The position numbers and the translations under genes were made by a program. From Terana coerulea (lineage: Eukaryota; Basidiomycota; Agaricomycetes; Polyporales; Phanerochaetaceae), in NCBI GenBank assembly GCA_024811115.1, contig JAKOGH010000709.1:19175-83174 (forward strand): DNA of 64,000 nt, written 5' to 3'. The notes beneath the pieces were generated by a model. The model saw only the letters and a program-made list of their open reading frames with translations, had not been told where the DNA came from and made no database searches. Shown here one piece after another: positions 47,908 to 59,339 of this stretch. The stretch's first letter is position 1. The number at the start of each line of letters is the position of its first letter.

Positions 47908-48799
47908 GCTGAAGCAGAACTTAGAAGGGTCGAGACAGGCGCCAGTTGATCACGTGAAATTGGCGCTTACACTTCGTTTGTTTACCGCGTTGAAACTTGA
48001 CGTCGCACTCAGTCTCCTTCCCAGCGCTCCCTGCGAGTTGCTCTCAACCGTACGGACTCCGGCCCGCTTGGGCCGAACTCTCGGACGCAACTCTCAGGGA
48101 GGCTGGCTCCAAACGTTAGCGCCAGATCAATCCGGCCACTCTCGGTCCCCGGGAGAGCCCAAATGGGGCAGGCGTCTCGGCGCAGAGGCTTGGCAGTTTG
48201 CTGCATTGCGCAAAGTTAGTGTACTCTGCAGTATCATTTGGCAGTAAAACTACTTCCAATACTTATAGGACTTACTGGACGGGAAGTTAGCACATGTTTT
48301 GTGGCTAGAACTTATGTATAACTCGCTGAAAGCTTTGCTTTCCACCATCACTAACACATTTTGCAGCCCGAGAGCGGTTGCACCAGGCCAATATGATTAT
48401 TTTCACATAAATAACGTCCATAAGATGAGTAGAGACTTTATTCACAGCTATGTCTACCATTTGAAGCAGATTGCGAAGAGCAATAGAGCAGAAAAGTCAT
48501 AGGTGTCTACCTTACCACGGCCGAACCGGAGCTTCACCCGGGATGACATAATCAGGCGTTAAAGTTTGGAGCCAGCCGTCCCTGAGAGTTCTGGGAGACG
48601 TTCACGTCGGGCGTTTACGCCCTCCCAGCGGAAACTCGAAGGGGCGAGCTGAGGAAGGAGCCTGCGTCGCACTGCGTTCGCGTGCCCGCTCACGTTCTCG
48701 TCAAAAAGCTCCGGGATGCCGGAAGCAGTTGAATGCAAAGCGTCACATCTGATTGCTTGCAAGGTCTTCAACGACCACCGCACTTCTAGCTCATGGCAA

Positions 48800-51069
48800 C
48801 TGCTGGCTCTTTGGGCGGACCCAACCAAAGCGGAGAGGACTCGTGCACTCAAAAAAGAGGCACGCATCAAGGCGGGGATGGTTTATCGCCTCGACGCATC
48901 CTCCAAAATATTTCGCGGAAATACAAGAGCACAAACAAGCGTGTGGCCTCGCGATGCAGAGTGGAGAACACGAGACGCATCAGGGCCGTCAGTCACCTCG
49001 CTCGAGTTACTGGGGATCGAACATACCTACCGCGCTCTCATACTAAACATGAAGCATCTGTGGCTCCAGGTAAGCCGATGCAGTTTCGGGGCGACATAGC
49101 TCTTACTTAAAATTGGCACAGGTTCAGTACTTAACGCACACGTCTGTGCAATGGTATTCCCATGACCAGTGGTATACATCCATCCATGAAGTGAACCTTG
49201 AGGTACGTGGCGGTATTACTGTCATCGTCCAGTACATCTTTAAATGGCGTACCATTTACCCGTTTGACAGACACGAGGCTTTAAGATCGGGCTCGGTTTG
49301 GAGTTCGAAGATTTTGTCCTTGCATTCGTCAGCAATGACCTTGTTTTCCAGGTGAGTCTTTTCTTCGTCGCCAATCAGCAATTCTAACACCATGCAGCCA
49401 ATCTGGAAGCAGATGAGGAGTGATCTTCCTTATTCTCCCCCGGACGCCTTGACACAACGTACAGCGTTTCTTGTGCGTGTTACGGAGTGGATTCAGGGTC
49501 GCCGGGCATCGAAGACGACGAATCGCATGGTCCTCGCATTTGGAGCAATTAGGGCTGCGGAAGAGATTTTTCTGGCTGCGGGGTTTATACCACTAGCGAG
49601 CTATGCTTTTACGCTGGTACGTTCTGCTTGAATTGAATAGTTCTTCATGCCTTGACTCGCTCTGTCAGGAATATCGCCGTTCTTAACAGAAGCTGAGGTT
49701 TTCGACAATCCATCGAGGACTGCTCGCGTCGTTGAGGCGTACATGGCATGGATCATGCGCGCTGTAAGGGAAATCTGGTGAGCTACGGCTCGCTCGATCC
49801 ATTTGCGTCTTATTAAGTTCTCGTTAGGTCTATTCTCTCCCCTTGCCTCAAAGGACATGGACTGCTTGCCCCTTCTAAGTCGCAGCGCAAGACGTACATA
49901 CCTGAACGTATTCAAGCGTCAACAAGTGCATATGCCACGTCGTCTTGCGGCGTTGGTAGATTATTATGCTGTGAGTGATCTTGAACTTGTTCGCTCGTTA
50001 TGAATTGCTCAGTCCTCCGAACAGCAGGAGCTCAACGGACTGGCTTCCCAAGAAGGCAAGTCGTGCAACCGCAATCTGCGCCCCGAGCTCTACGACGTCT
50101 TCGAGCCCACGTTCATTCGCTGCGCCCTTGAACGCGAAGGGAACCTGAGCCACCTCATCTTCGGAGATGCTACTTCAGACGCACTACGGCATAACTCGAC
50201 GAACAGAAATGACCCCTTATCACAGATGTTCGCGGTAGAGGCAGACAGTGAGACGTTCAGTGTACAATACATTTCGCCAGTTTTGCTGATGCACTGCTCG
50301 CAGAGTTGCTTATGCTTCCGGCAACGCGTACATGGCTCGCGCCGTGGGTCGGAGAGGTTTTTCTTTCCGACAAGAACCTATCCGACGCCTGGCGCCCATC
50401 GTACGCGAGCCACGCTACCAAGGAAATCTGGTCAGTCACCCCCGTTTCCCGACAATGTCGTACACGGGCTGAATTGCAAGTACGTTAAGCATGATCTTTC
50501 TATGCCCACTTGATTCAGAGAACATTGTGCTAATCTACGGCAATTTCGCCATCTTCTAGGAATGCTCAGGAGACTACGGCGTTTCACGACATCTACCAGT
50601 ACCCAAAGGATGAGCTAGCGAAGAAGACATTCACACATATCATCGGCAACACTCGCGAAGTTGCGGTCGGCCCACTCGAGTATTGTGGTAACGTGCGTGT
50701 AGTCAAGAAAACCGGAGGAAAGGGCGAATAGTACGTCGTCCATCTCATTAATTACGGGTGTACTCCATACTCACGGATGTGGTCTAGCCTCTCTATCTGT
50801 CTCGAAGACCCAGGGCTCTTACGATTTTACACTGGACGCGAGCAGAAAGACATCAACCGCATCCGGTGGGTGCTGACCGCAAAGGCGGCCGAAAGAAAGC
50901 TCTCACGCGGAGCGAACGATACAAGCACAAGAGATACGATGCCGACATCGAAGTCGCAGATAAGCCAGACCCAGAAAACTACGGCTCCCCGGAGAAACCA
51001 CGTAAACGCAAGCGGACTTCAGCCGACCAAGGCCTGATACTGCAGGGCATGGAGAATGCATCGCAGTGA
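48800..51069 (+). CDS. Unrecognised multi-exon gene with a basic C-terminus
   Basis: A chain of exons with short GT-AG introns reads, in order: LGLEFEDFVLAFVSNDLVFQ, PIWKQMRSDLPYSPPDALTQ, VTEWIQGRRASKTTNRMVLA, SPFLTEAEVFDNPSRTARVV, PLLSRSARRTYLNVFKRQQV, NRNLRPELYDVFEPTFIRCA, ELLMLPATRTWLAPWVGEVF, DIYQYPKDELAKKTFTHIIG and EYCGNVRVVKKTGGKG. A Lys/Arg-rich tail (KGGRKKALTRSERYKHKRYD, KPRKRKRTSA) follows and ends at 51069. The tail looks like a nuclear localisation signal. Exon borders at 49344-49398 and 49615-49660 are clear. The start is uncertain; codons from about 48880 (AGMVYRLDASSKIF) may belong. No catalytic motif or known domain is seen, so no function is proposed. Confidence 0.55.
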
Positions 51070-51497
51070 AAACGTGGTCACTTAGTCGTTTTAGTGCTTC
51101 TCAATGTACTTTCCAGCGTCCTACCATAGTCTACACTGGATCGATAGTAAGAACTATTGATGGACGGTGTTTTAAGTCGCCGGGTATTGTTATGTCTATT
51201 TATCTACATGAATATCGACATATAGTGGGCGGATGTATTACTCTGGCACCGAGAATATAGAATCAATCACCGGTCACGCCCAACGGGCCTAGCACACTGA
51301 GAATACAAACTGCGTTATGCGGGCTTCCTGCTAGGTAAAAATATTGCGCTCGCTTGATCATAAACTCTGTGTATGCAAGGAAACTTACGAAGGCGGACAG
51401 GTACATGTTGAATAGCAATGGTCATAAGAAACTGAGCTATACTTCGGATTCTGAAGCTCTTGTACTAAAGTGTGTAGCTGCCAGGCGTTGCAAGTAC
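51070..51497. other. Intergenic between convergent genes, nothing seen
   Basis: Low-complexity, moderately AT-rich sequence between two 3' ends. Short frames without motifs. Confidence 0.5.
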
Positions 51498-53651
51498 CTA
51501 AAGCCTAGCTCGAGTCTTATACTCCTTGTCAATGCTGCCGGGCCCTGACCTCAGAATACTACCATCAGCAGCCCGCGGAATGACCGAAACAAAGACAACC
51601 CCTAAAATCACGGTAAGAAAAGTCTATAACGTAGCTTGCAGGATGCGTACCCCCTCTGAGAAGCTTGTAATTCGCGACTCGCGGCTTCAACCACGTCATA
51701 ATGCTGTCCCTAAGCTGGGACGCGAGGGTATCATGTCCACGGATAGCCTCAAGGCTCCTAGGTACAACGTACGCCCTAGAGAATAGTAAGCGATCTGTGT
51801 AGCGAGTATCGGGCTGCGTGTACGACCTTGGAACCTGGGTGGTCTCTTCATCGGACCAAGCAGCGCCGACGGCTACGTCGGCAATATCGGGCATTCAAGT
51901 AAAACTGCCTCAAGCTCTGCCATTGGGACTGCAACAAGGTTAGTGATCACCAAGTCAGAAGGCGTATATGAGACCTGGCTAACCTTGTGCACCGTTGTAT
52001 TTCACGAAATGCTTCAAGCAATGGACTATAGTTAGATTCCCGTGTGCGTCCCGCGTTACTACGTCCCCGGTCATGAACCAGCCGTCGGAAGTGAAGGTGG
52101 CGGCGGTTGCTTCACAATTGTTGGCATAGCCCCTGCAAGCCTAGTCAGTGGATGCACGCTTAACATGATTCAAGGTGCTGTACTTCATTATGTTTGGACC
52201 CTTGACCCATAGCTCTCCTGGCGCGCCATCCTGCGCGATGTTCCCGCTCTCATCTACAATCATCCCTATAATGTTCGGAAGTAAAGGTCCCACAGAGCCT
52301 TTCAGAACCTCATATTTCTCGAAAGGGAGGAAGGCAAGGGGACCACCTTTAATTTGGAAGCATCACATCACGTCAACAGAGCGGCTCGGTGGTGTAGAAT
52401 AAATAGACGTACTGGCTTCCGTCATCCCATATGTCTCGCATATACGCAGGGCTATACCTCGTTTGGAGAATCGTACAAGACATCTGTCGAAAATAGGAGG
52501 TGGTGTGTGCGCTGCGCCAACCACTATAGACTCCAAAGACGACAGGTCGTAGTTGTCGACCAACGGATGCTTCGCTAAAAACGCGACTAGAGGAGGAGTG
52601 AGGACCACCACCTATCATATAAGTTAAGTTGGCGCGAAACACGAGAGGCAGGGAAGGCATACCGTGATTTTATATTTGTCAATACATGAAAGCGACAAGG
52701 AAGGGTTAAAGCGCTGTAGGAAGATCCATGGGACACCCCGGGCATAGCAGAACATCTGGATAATGATGAAATTGAACTCGGAGTAAGAGCCGAGAACATT
52801 GAGTACAACGTCGTGATTTGAGTTGTAGTATGGCCAGATGGCATCCACTTGTGTTAACACCGCCGTCAGATTATTGTGAGAAAGCTCTATGGCCTTGTAG
52901 AGTCCAGACCTCCCTAAGAGCATTGGTTACCCACTGAAGAGGATAGCACCGAGAGACGGCTACGTTGAAGACTTGCCTGAGCTCATGAATATTAAGGCGG
53001 TTTCCTTTGCTTGCTCTTCACTGAATATTTCAGGAATCCCAGGAACGTTCGCCGCCGGGAGCGTATCCAGATTGACCCACCCTTCTGTCACAATGTCTGA
53101 GGGAATATCGTCCTTCCTGGACATGACCATGATCTGTCGCTTTGCCTCCTCACGTGAGATGTTGAACATAGCGAGAGCTGAGACGGCAGCTTCCAGTGTG
53201 GCATGATGAACAAGAAGATGCGATGGTTTGAACGACGTGAGATCGTGTGCGAGCTCTCGGGTAGTGATGTTGATGTCTAGGAATCCACAGCCAATACCGG
53301 CGGCGCCCTGGATTGAGTTAGATGGCAGGACAATGCTCTCGGTTTGCTTTCACTCACCAGCGCCATAACAATGGCCAGAGTTAGCACAGAATTTGGGTAT
53401 AGGAGTGCCACTGTTGAGCCTCGGTGTAGAGGGGATAGGCCGACCTTATCCGCGGACCGCAACGAGGATGCAAGCTGCAATGTCTTGGCCTTCAATTCTG
53501 CACGCGTTATGGTGTCTCCTGACTCGCCATCGGTACACACTGGATGCGAGGGATTAAAAGCACTATCGCGGTCCGCTAAGAAATGATAAAAAGACGTGCA
53601 TGGCATTTGAAGAAGGGCGTGCGGCGAAGAAAAGGTCGACATTGTCGTCAA
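51498..53651 (-). pseudogene. Degenerate ANL (acyl-CoA synthetase-like) paralogue
   Basis: Exons on the minus strand mirror the gene at 59340-61431. It opens MTTMSTFSSPHALLQMPCTS, followed by RGSTVALLYPNSVLTLAIVM, GAAGIGCGFLDI, KETALIFMSSG, KAIELSHNNLTAVLTQVDAI, TPPLVAFLAKHPLVDNYDLS, YGMTEAS, KGSVGPLLPNIIGMIVDE, PGELWVKGPNIMK and FTSDGWFMTGDVVTRDAHGN. Key residues are changed. The P-loop is SSGRSGLYK instead of SSGTTGRSK (and its intron needs a GC donor), the hinge is VHCLKHFVKYNG instead of VDRTKELIICKG, and the A10 Lys is Ser (PRAADGSIL). One base is missing near 51895 before PDIADVAVG. A pseudogene is most likely. A non-catalytic relative is less likely. Confidence 0.8.
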
Positions 53652-55658
53652 TGTATGCGCAGTGCGCTCGTGAAGAGAATATGATTAGGGACGAGAAGAA
53701 GGCGAGACTGAAACGTACGCGCCTTTCAGGAAGTCGGTTCCCCAGGGGCTTTCCATGTCTTAACACTTGAGCGTATGGGCAGTCCGACATTCTTCGCTAA
53801 GTCGGCGTTTTTCGCATGTACAATAACATCAAGGGACTGTGTGAAGCTCCGAGCAGAATCAGAAGATACTATGGTGCAACGAACCCAAAATTAGAACGAA
53901 CAGTGTCTTCCAATAGATGGCCAAACACAGTTCTTGCGTTCGACATCTTCCTTGGCTTCTGGCTAGATGTTAGGCACCAACGTCCATGATCTGGAATGGA
54001 GCCCATTCGTTACTGAGTGAAAGTAACCTGGGTGCAGTAAAGCAACTCGTACATCGATGCGCCGTTCGGGGAGAAATGTACGATACACAGCCGTGCGAAG
54101 AAACGCGGCCCTTGGGAACGTTGACAGTGGCCGCTTGCAGTAAGCACCGAATGGGGGAGCATCGCAGACATCTATTTCTAAAGCCGTGCTTCGAGACTAC
54201 ACGTCTGATTAGCAGGACGCTTGTTGCTACGCAATGCACATACCATAATGGTCCATATCACAATGCTGTTTGGAAGCCTGCAGACACTCCAACAAACCAT
54301 AGTTGACCGTTTGGCGTATCAGCAACGAGGTCGGAACGACGGCGGGATATTTGAGCTGCATCTGACGCTTCAAATCTGTTAGACAGATTGAAGATGCACA
54401 ATCTCCTAATACCAGCGAAGCAAACGTAAGCTAATTAGTGAACACGTAGATATGCCGCTTAGCCTAACCCTTTTACAGCAGCGCTGTAGTGTTGTCTCCT
54501 TCAGATATAAAGGGTTACACAGCCACCTCAACAAGCTTTTCGCTGTGACTGGCCCTTAAAATCCGGGGCGTCTTCTGAGTACTTACGCAAATTTGCATGT
54601 GCAGTCGCATTCCGTCCGGATGCACTGCAAATCACAACATCCGCCGCAAAAGAATTGCCTCAGTTTGCGATAAAAAGTCAAGATTCTAAAATAGCGAAGT
54701 TGAGAACAATAGTCTGCATGCTTGAGATGATACCACTCACCGATCCCCTCCGTCGCCATCGCCGTTGGCTTCAAGGCGACCAGCGACGTGGTAGAATAGC
54801 CGCCGGCACCACCTTCGGCAAGACCCGGAGACTCCCACGCCACAAGTCGGCCAGTTTATCCCGAAGCGTATCCGACCTCCGAGTCTACTACAACCTCTTC
54901 AAGTTGGGTCCCGCAGATCACCCACTGAAATTTCGGCGCACTGGGCGACTCGGGAACGTCACAGCGGGTATTGACACCATGTCAACGTGCCCTTCCGGTC
55001 TGAGCATATCATTCCTCTGCTTGGCCCAATCTTAGCATGATGTTTCCACGGGCTGAGCGCCCTGATCTACTTACGCTGGTAGGAATCTTGTGAGTTGAAT
55101 GCATTCGCACGGACTTACAGACAAGACATCGACATGTTGCTTTTGGGGATAACAGCTATGAGAGCCTGATCTGCGAAGAGTCTCTCAAGGGAGGCTGTTC
55201 ACCCGGGATTGAACAGCTCCTGAAACCGCCGGCCAGTCTTCGCTGGATATAGCATACCCCGCGAACGCGCCGGCGGTATCATGGCCTTATCTGCTTTCTC
55301 AGGTGAGTTTGTGCCAAGTTAATCCAGGCACTTCTCTACGGATGCCACGCTCATGTAGTGACCATGACTGTTCAACTTTTGTTGCAGATGTGCAAGTCTT
55401 CATCTGTCGCTTTCCATTGCTCGCGGACTTGGCCTCCTTTATAAAATGTTTCGGCGCCATCTCAGACCACCGCTTCATTCGCCACCCACTGCATCTGAGA
55501 AGAGCAGAATAAACAGGTACGTCCGAGTTTCGCAGTGGTATATTCAAGTGGAGTAGTACAGCTAACGCTCCAACACGTAGCGCATTCGAGCGAAGAGTCA
55601 TATATTCGAGATCATAGACCTACCGGGCAATATGCTGGGTAGCATCTCGCTGGCTATC
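53652..55658. other. Intergenic with weak frames
   Basis: A possible short spliced frame at 55279-55512 (MALSAFS, then after GTGAGT...TTGCAG, VQVFICRFPLLADLASFIKC, ending at a stop near 55510) and a minus-strand frame at 54583-54843 (MAWESPGLAEGGAGGYSTTS) have GT-AG borders but no known family. The segment should include the promoters of the divergent ANL copy and DUF6533 gene. Confidence 0.35.
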
Positions 55659-57463
55659 ATGGCTGGAGATACGCAACAGGCTGAAATTGCAGCACTTACT
55701 CAGGCGACCAGCGATTACCGCCTGACAAGGGCATTCTGGAGTGCGTCGTACATTTCTATTGTGCTGGTCATACACTGATTAACAGTACCGCAGTTGCCTC
55801 GCTGGCTGTCCTTGCTTACGACTACTGTAAGGCTCTTTACCTTGTTCGTTTCGTCTACTCATACTAGCTCTTCACACGATGGACAGCTCTTACATTGAGT
55901 GACGAGGTTGGTCAGGCCCAAAACGACCTGAATCATGCACATTGGCTGAAGCGAAGCTCTACAGGTCAGCTACCTGCGCCGCGGCCGCTTTACTGCCATG
56001 AAAGCAGTATTCCTTCTGGTATATGTCCATTCACCTGTCAACTTCAGCGTAACTAAAAGCTGCCATCCAGAACCGATATTGGCCGTAAGTTGATGTTCCA
56101 AGACCTGTACTTCGCCTTCACTCAATGTTTGTGGTATTGATAAGGCCTTTGAGACTTTTGTGAGTACTGCTGGTAGTCGCATGCTCAAGCTGTATTTCTG
56201 ACAGCAGACGTAGGTTCGACAATATTGGTGTGTGAGGCTCCGAATCTCTAGCTAAGCACGCTTACATTTTCTCTTTCAGTGCTTGCACTCCCTAACAGGT
56301 CACACCACGTGCGTTTTGCGTGCCCTATGGGCGCATTCTCACTCACTCATCCATTGTTGTGCCACTTTGGCTTCGTCTCTGCTCAGTTGTAAGGCTCTTC
56401 CATACGCCTCACTCTGCATTTTCTCTGACATTTAATACAGCTGTTATGTATGGGCGAACACATATGCATATTCTGCTCTCGTGGTTCATATTGCCACTGG
56501 CAGTTGAGTACTCAGCCTTTGACGCCATGGCAGGTTTTAGCTAACACGTTGTCAGCGATCCTAATCCTCAGGGTCTACGTTATGTACAACTGCAATAGAG
56601 TACTCCTCAAGATTCTTTGCACATTTTTTGTTTTGCAGCTCATTGCAGAAACCCTGATTATTGGGATCAGTACCGCAAGAATCATTAGTGAGCACAATGC
56701 ATCTTTTGCTTTAGCCTTTATGAGTACTCTTAACATGATCTGGTCCAGTTGAGCCCTTGCCGCCCTCTCAAATATTCACAGGGTGCATTACAGCAAGTTC
56801 TGTCAGTTACCAATGGGCATACTGGCTTCCAATGCTGGTGGTCGAGTCGATTCTTTTTGCTCTTGCTGTATTCAAGTCGCTGCAAGCCTATCTGTCCGAC
56901 AGAACTGCAGGTGAAACACCGAATATCCTTCGAGTGCTCCTACGCGACTCGGTTCTGTACTTCGCTGGCATCATGGCTGTCATTGTGGTAAACCTCCTCG
57001 TGTGGCTGGCCGCCAGAGTATGTTCATCAATTGTGTGCTCCTCAGAGCATTCACGCTGACCCTGAGTTTCTTTCCATGACATAAACACAGGAATCTTTAT
57101 TTTCCACTTTCTTATCGTACGCTCTTCGCATCTTGCGCATTCGAAGTTAACCCTAATTCCGATTAGAACTGCATGGGCCGCACACTCGATCCTGGCTAGT
57201 CGTCTCATGGTATGCTTTGCACACTGGAATGGCGTGACTATATGACTGACTAGGTATGTCTACAGTTCAACATCCGCCAAGCCTCAGGAGTCAGAAGCCA
57301 GGACACCTTGCTGAACACATGGAGCACGCATGCAGGACCCAAGCATCGTGGAAAGGACATCCTTCCCAGTTGCCAACTCCAGGAGAGTTACGAAATGGGG
57401 CGCATGATTTATCGCATGGACACTGATGCTGAGACCACAACCCCTGGAACCACCGCTACGTAG
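55659..57463 (+). CDS. DUF6533-family membrane protein, third full-length locus
   Basis: Start chosen at 55659 (MAGDTQQAEIAALTQATSDY) by analogy with the N-termini of DUF6533-1 and -2; an in-frame ATG at 55632 is the alternative. Exons give TAVASLAVLAYDY, TALTLSDE, VSYLRRGRFTAMKAVFLL (the usual EV-x-W-R-x-x-W-T region, with Leu for the Trp), CYVWANTYAYSALVVHIATG, ANTLSAILILRVYVMYNCNR, AETLIIGISTARII, WAYWLPMLVVESILFALAVF, GETPNILRVLLRDSVLYFAG and a hydrophilic tail (ASGVRSQDTLLNTWSTHAGP) ending at 57463. About seven hydrophobic helices. One exon between 56060 and 56400 is poorly defined. It belongs to a different subgroup from DUF6533-1 and -2, the one represented by the fragments at 19.2 and 43.5 kb. 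Confidence 0.7.
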
Positions 57464-58193
57464 CTGCTCCGCTTAGGCCTTTAGGATTGTAGGCTCTACC
57501 TTATATGAGTAAATATGTTGTGGCCGATATATGATCATTATGTGAGCGCTGTCCATCTCGATGATGCCTTAATGGTAGTACATATCAGAAGCTATGAGAT
57601 TTACGGGACTCTTCCCATTTCTACCCCGGCTCCTCTGCCTTCCCTCCAGACACGCATTGAGCCGGAGCCTAGGCTACAAATGAGAAAATACCAGCCTATG
57701 ACGAGGCAACACTTCAGAAGCTTGAAGTAGTACCCGCGCAGCAGCCCAAGGTTAATTCATTGGATATTTGCCTGTCAATTTTGGTGAGGAAAAGCGGTCT
57801 CGCTGGTGTGGCTTCAGCAACTCAGTAGGTGCTCACTTCTTTGTGAAATACTGATGAGGTACCTTCAGGTCGGGAGTCAGGAGTATGCTACAAATACGCT
57901 ATGATCACGAATCAGGGACCAACAAATGGTCGTGGAGTCTTGGAGCACTTACAGGGGTGCAGATGCTCTATTGGTCAAGAGCGTGCCTCAGAACACAGCC
58001 AAACAGCGATGACAAAAAAACCCGGCATCCAAGAGAAGCAGTGATTTCAGTTTATCTTCGACTCAGTAGGCTTAATTGCATCCACGGCTCTACTTGTATC
58101 AGCAACAGTGTTTGAATTGAGCCTTCATTCAAGATAGATAACGACGTGTACGCACTGTAGAACTATCTCACTTCGTGCCACAAAAAGGCATGG

Positions 58194-59015
58194 ATGCCAC
58201 GAAACGAAGTTCGTGAGACCACAAGCTGTCAAGACAGCGGAGTCCACGGACTATACGTAAGATACATCCTCAGGCCTTGTCCGATCTCCGAGTCAGACTG
58301 GACGAGGCTCACTAGACACATTCGCTCGCTCGCGCCAGCTTCTGACCGCACAGGCTTACAATGTGCTCTCGAACAAGTGCGCCCGTTACGAACATGTCAA
58401 ATAGGATCCACCCAGGATTTGGCAGCGACCGCCGTCGATGTGTTCCCACAAAAAAGAACTGACGAAGCTCTTGTCATGCGGCGGCGGCGGCGGCAGAGAC
58501 ATGGCGGAAAAGGCATGCAAGTACTCAAGCGCACGATCCAGTGCAGTGAGGGAAGTTTTAAACACAGCCGTATGGAGTCGAGAGTTCGTTGTGGTATTGA
58601 ACTGCCAGGCTGTGGTCGCCGTTGTGGAGTGCGCGCGCCGGGAGCGCTCTCGAGTCTCAGGGCTCCCATTCCGGCGCTTAGGTTCATCCTCCTCTGCTTA
58701 CCTCCGACACTCATGCCCATGGCACTGGCAGGACTTTCAATCAATATCACCGGCCAAAGCGCCACATATAGCAGCGTACCCGAGCTTTGGGTTTGCTTCC
58801 TATGTGCTGCTGAGTACGTGGGAAGTCTTACAGATCATCATCGCTGTTTAACTCTGAATTCTTTTCGAGTTCGTACCCCTCCCACAGGTGCCGAAGTAGA
58901 CTCCGAGTCTGGAAGTGCTTCGATGCGTTCCTGGAATTCATGTCCAGGGATCTCATCGCTGTTGGTGCTAGGTCTGAATCGTTCGCACGTAGGTTGCCTT
59001 GCGAAGCTTCTGTGA
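58194..59015 (+). CDS. 273-residue open frame, doubtful
   Basis: An uninterrupted frame with a Cys/Arg-rich first half and one hydrophobic stretch (ALRFILLCLPPTLMPMALAG) followed by NITGQSATYSSVPELWVCFL. The overlapping frame at 58438-58851 contains another hydrophobic segment (YVLLSTWEVLQIIIAV). The window's real genes all have introns, so an intronless frame is atypical. A decayed membrane-protein gene with exons in two frames is the best alternative. Confidence 0.3.
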   Translation: MPRNEVRETTSCQDSGVHGLYVRYILRPCPISESDWTRLTRHIRSLAPASDRTGLQCALEQVRPLRTCQIGSTQDLAATAVDVFPQKRTDEALVMRRRRRQRHGGKGMQVLKRTIQCSEGSFKHSRMESRVRCGIELPGCGRRCGVRAPGALSSLRAPIPALRFILLCLPPTLMPMALAGLSINITGQSATYSSVPELWVCFLCAAEYVGSLTDHHRCLTLNSFRVRTPPTGAEVDSESGSASMRSWNSCPGISSLLVLGLNRSHVGCLAKLL

Positions 59016-59339
59016 TTGAAATTTGAAGGTATGCCCATTGCCCGTTGCCGTGACTGGGAAGAGTTTAAAGCATCATAGATGGATGATATTTATACTCTCT
59101 AGTAGCACGTTCGTCAAAGCTGCCGAGTTTCTCAGCTCGCAAGCCCCGCGCACGTTCTATCCTGACACTCGAGAAACTTACGTTCTGCAGCTACCTGCCG
59201 ATGTCGGCCAACCTCTCCCTCATCCTTAGCGCGCCATGGTGTTCGGACATATGTGCGTTTAGCTTGATTACCCCTTGTACACTTCTGACTATAGCGTAAA
59301 TAGACCAAGAAACGTCTGGGGAATGTGTACCGTTCCACT

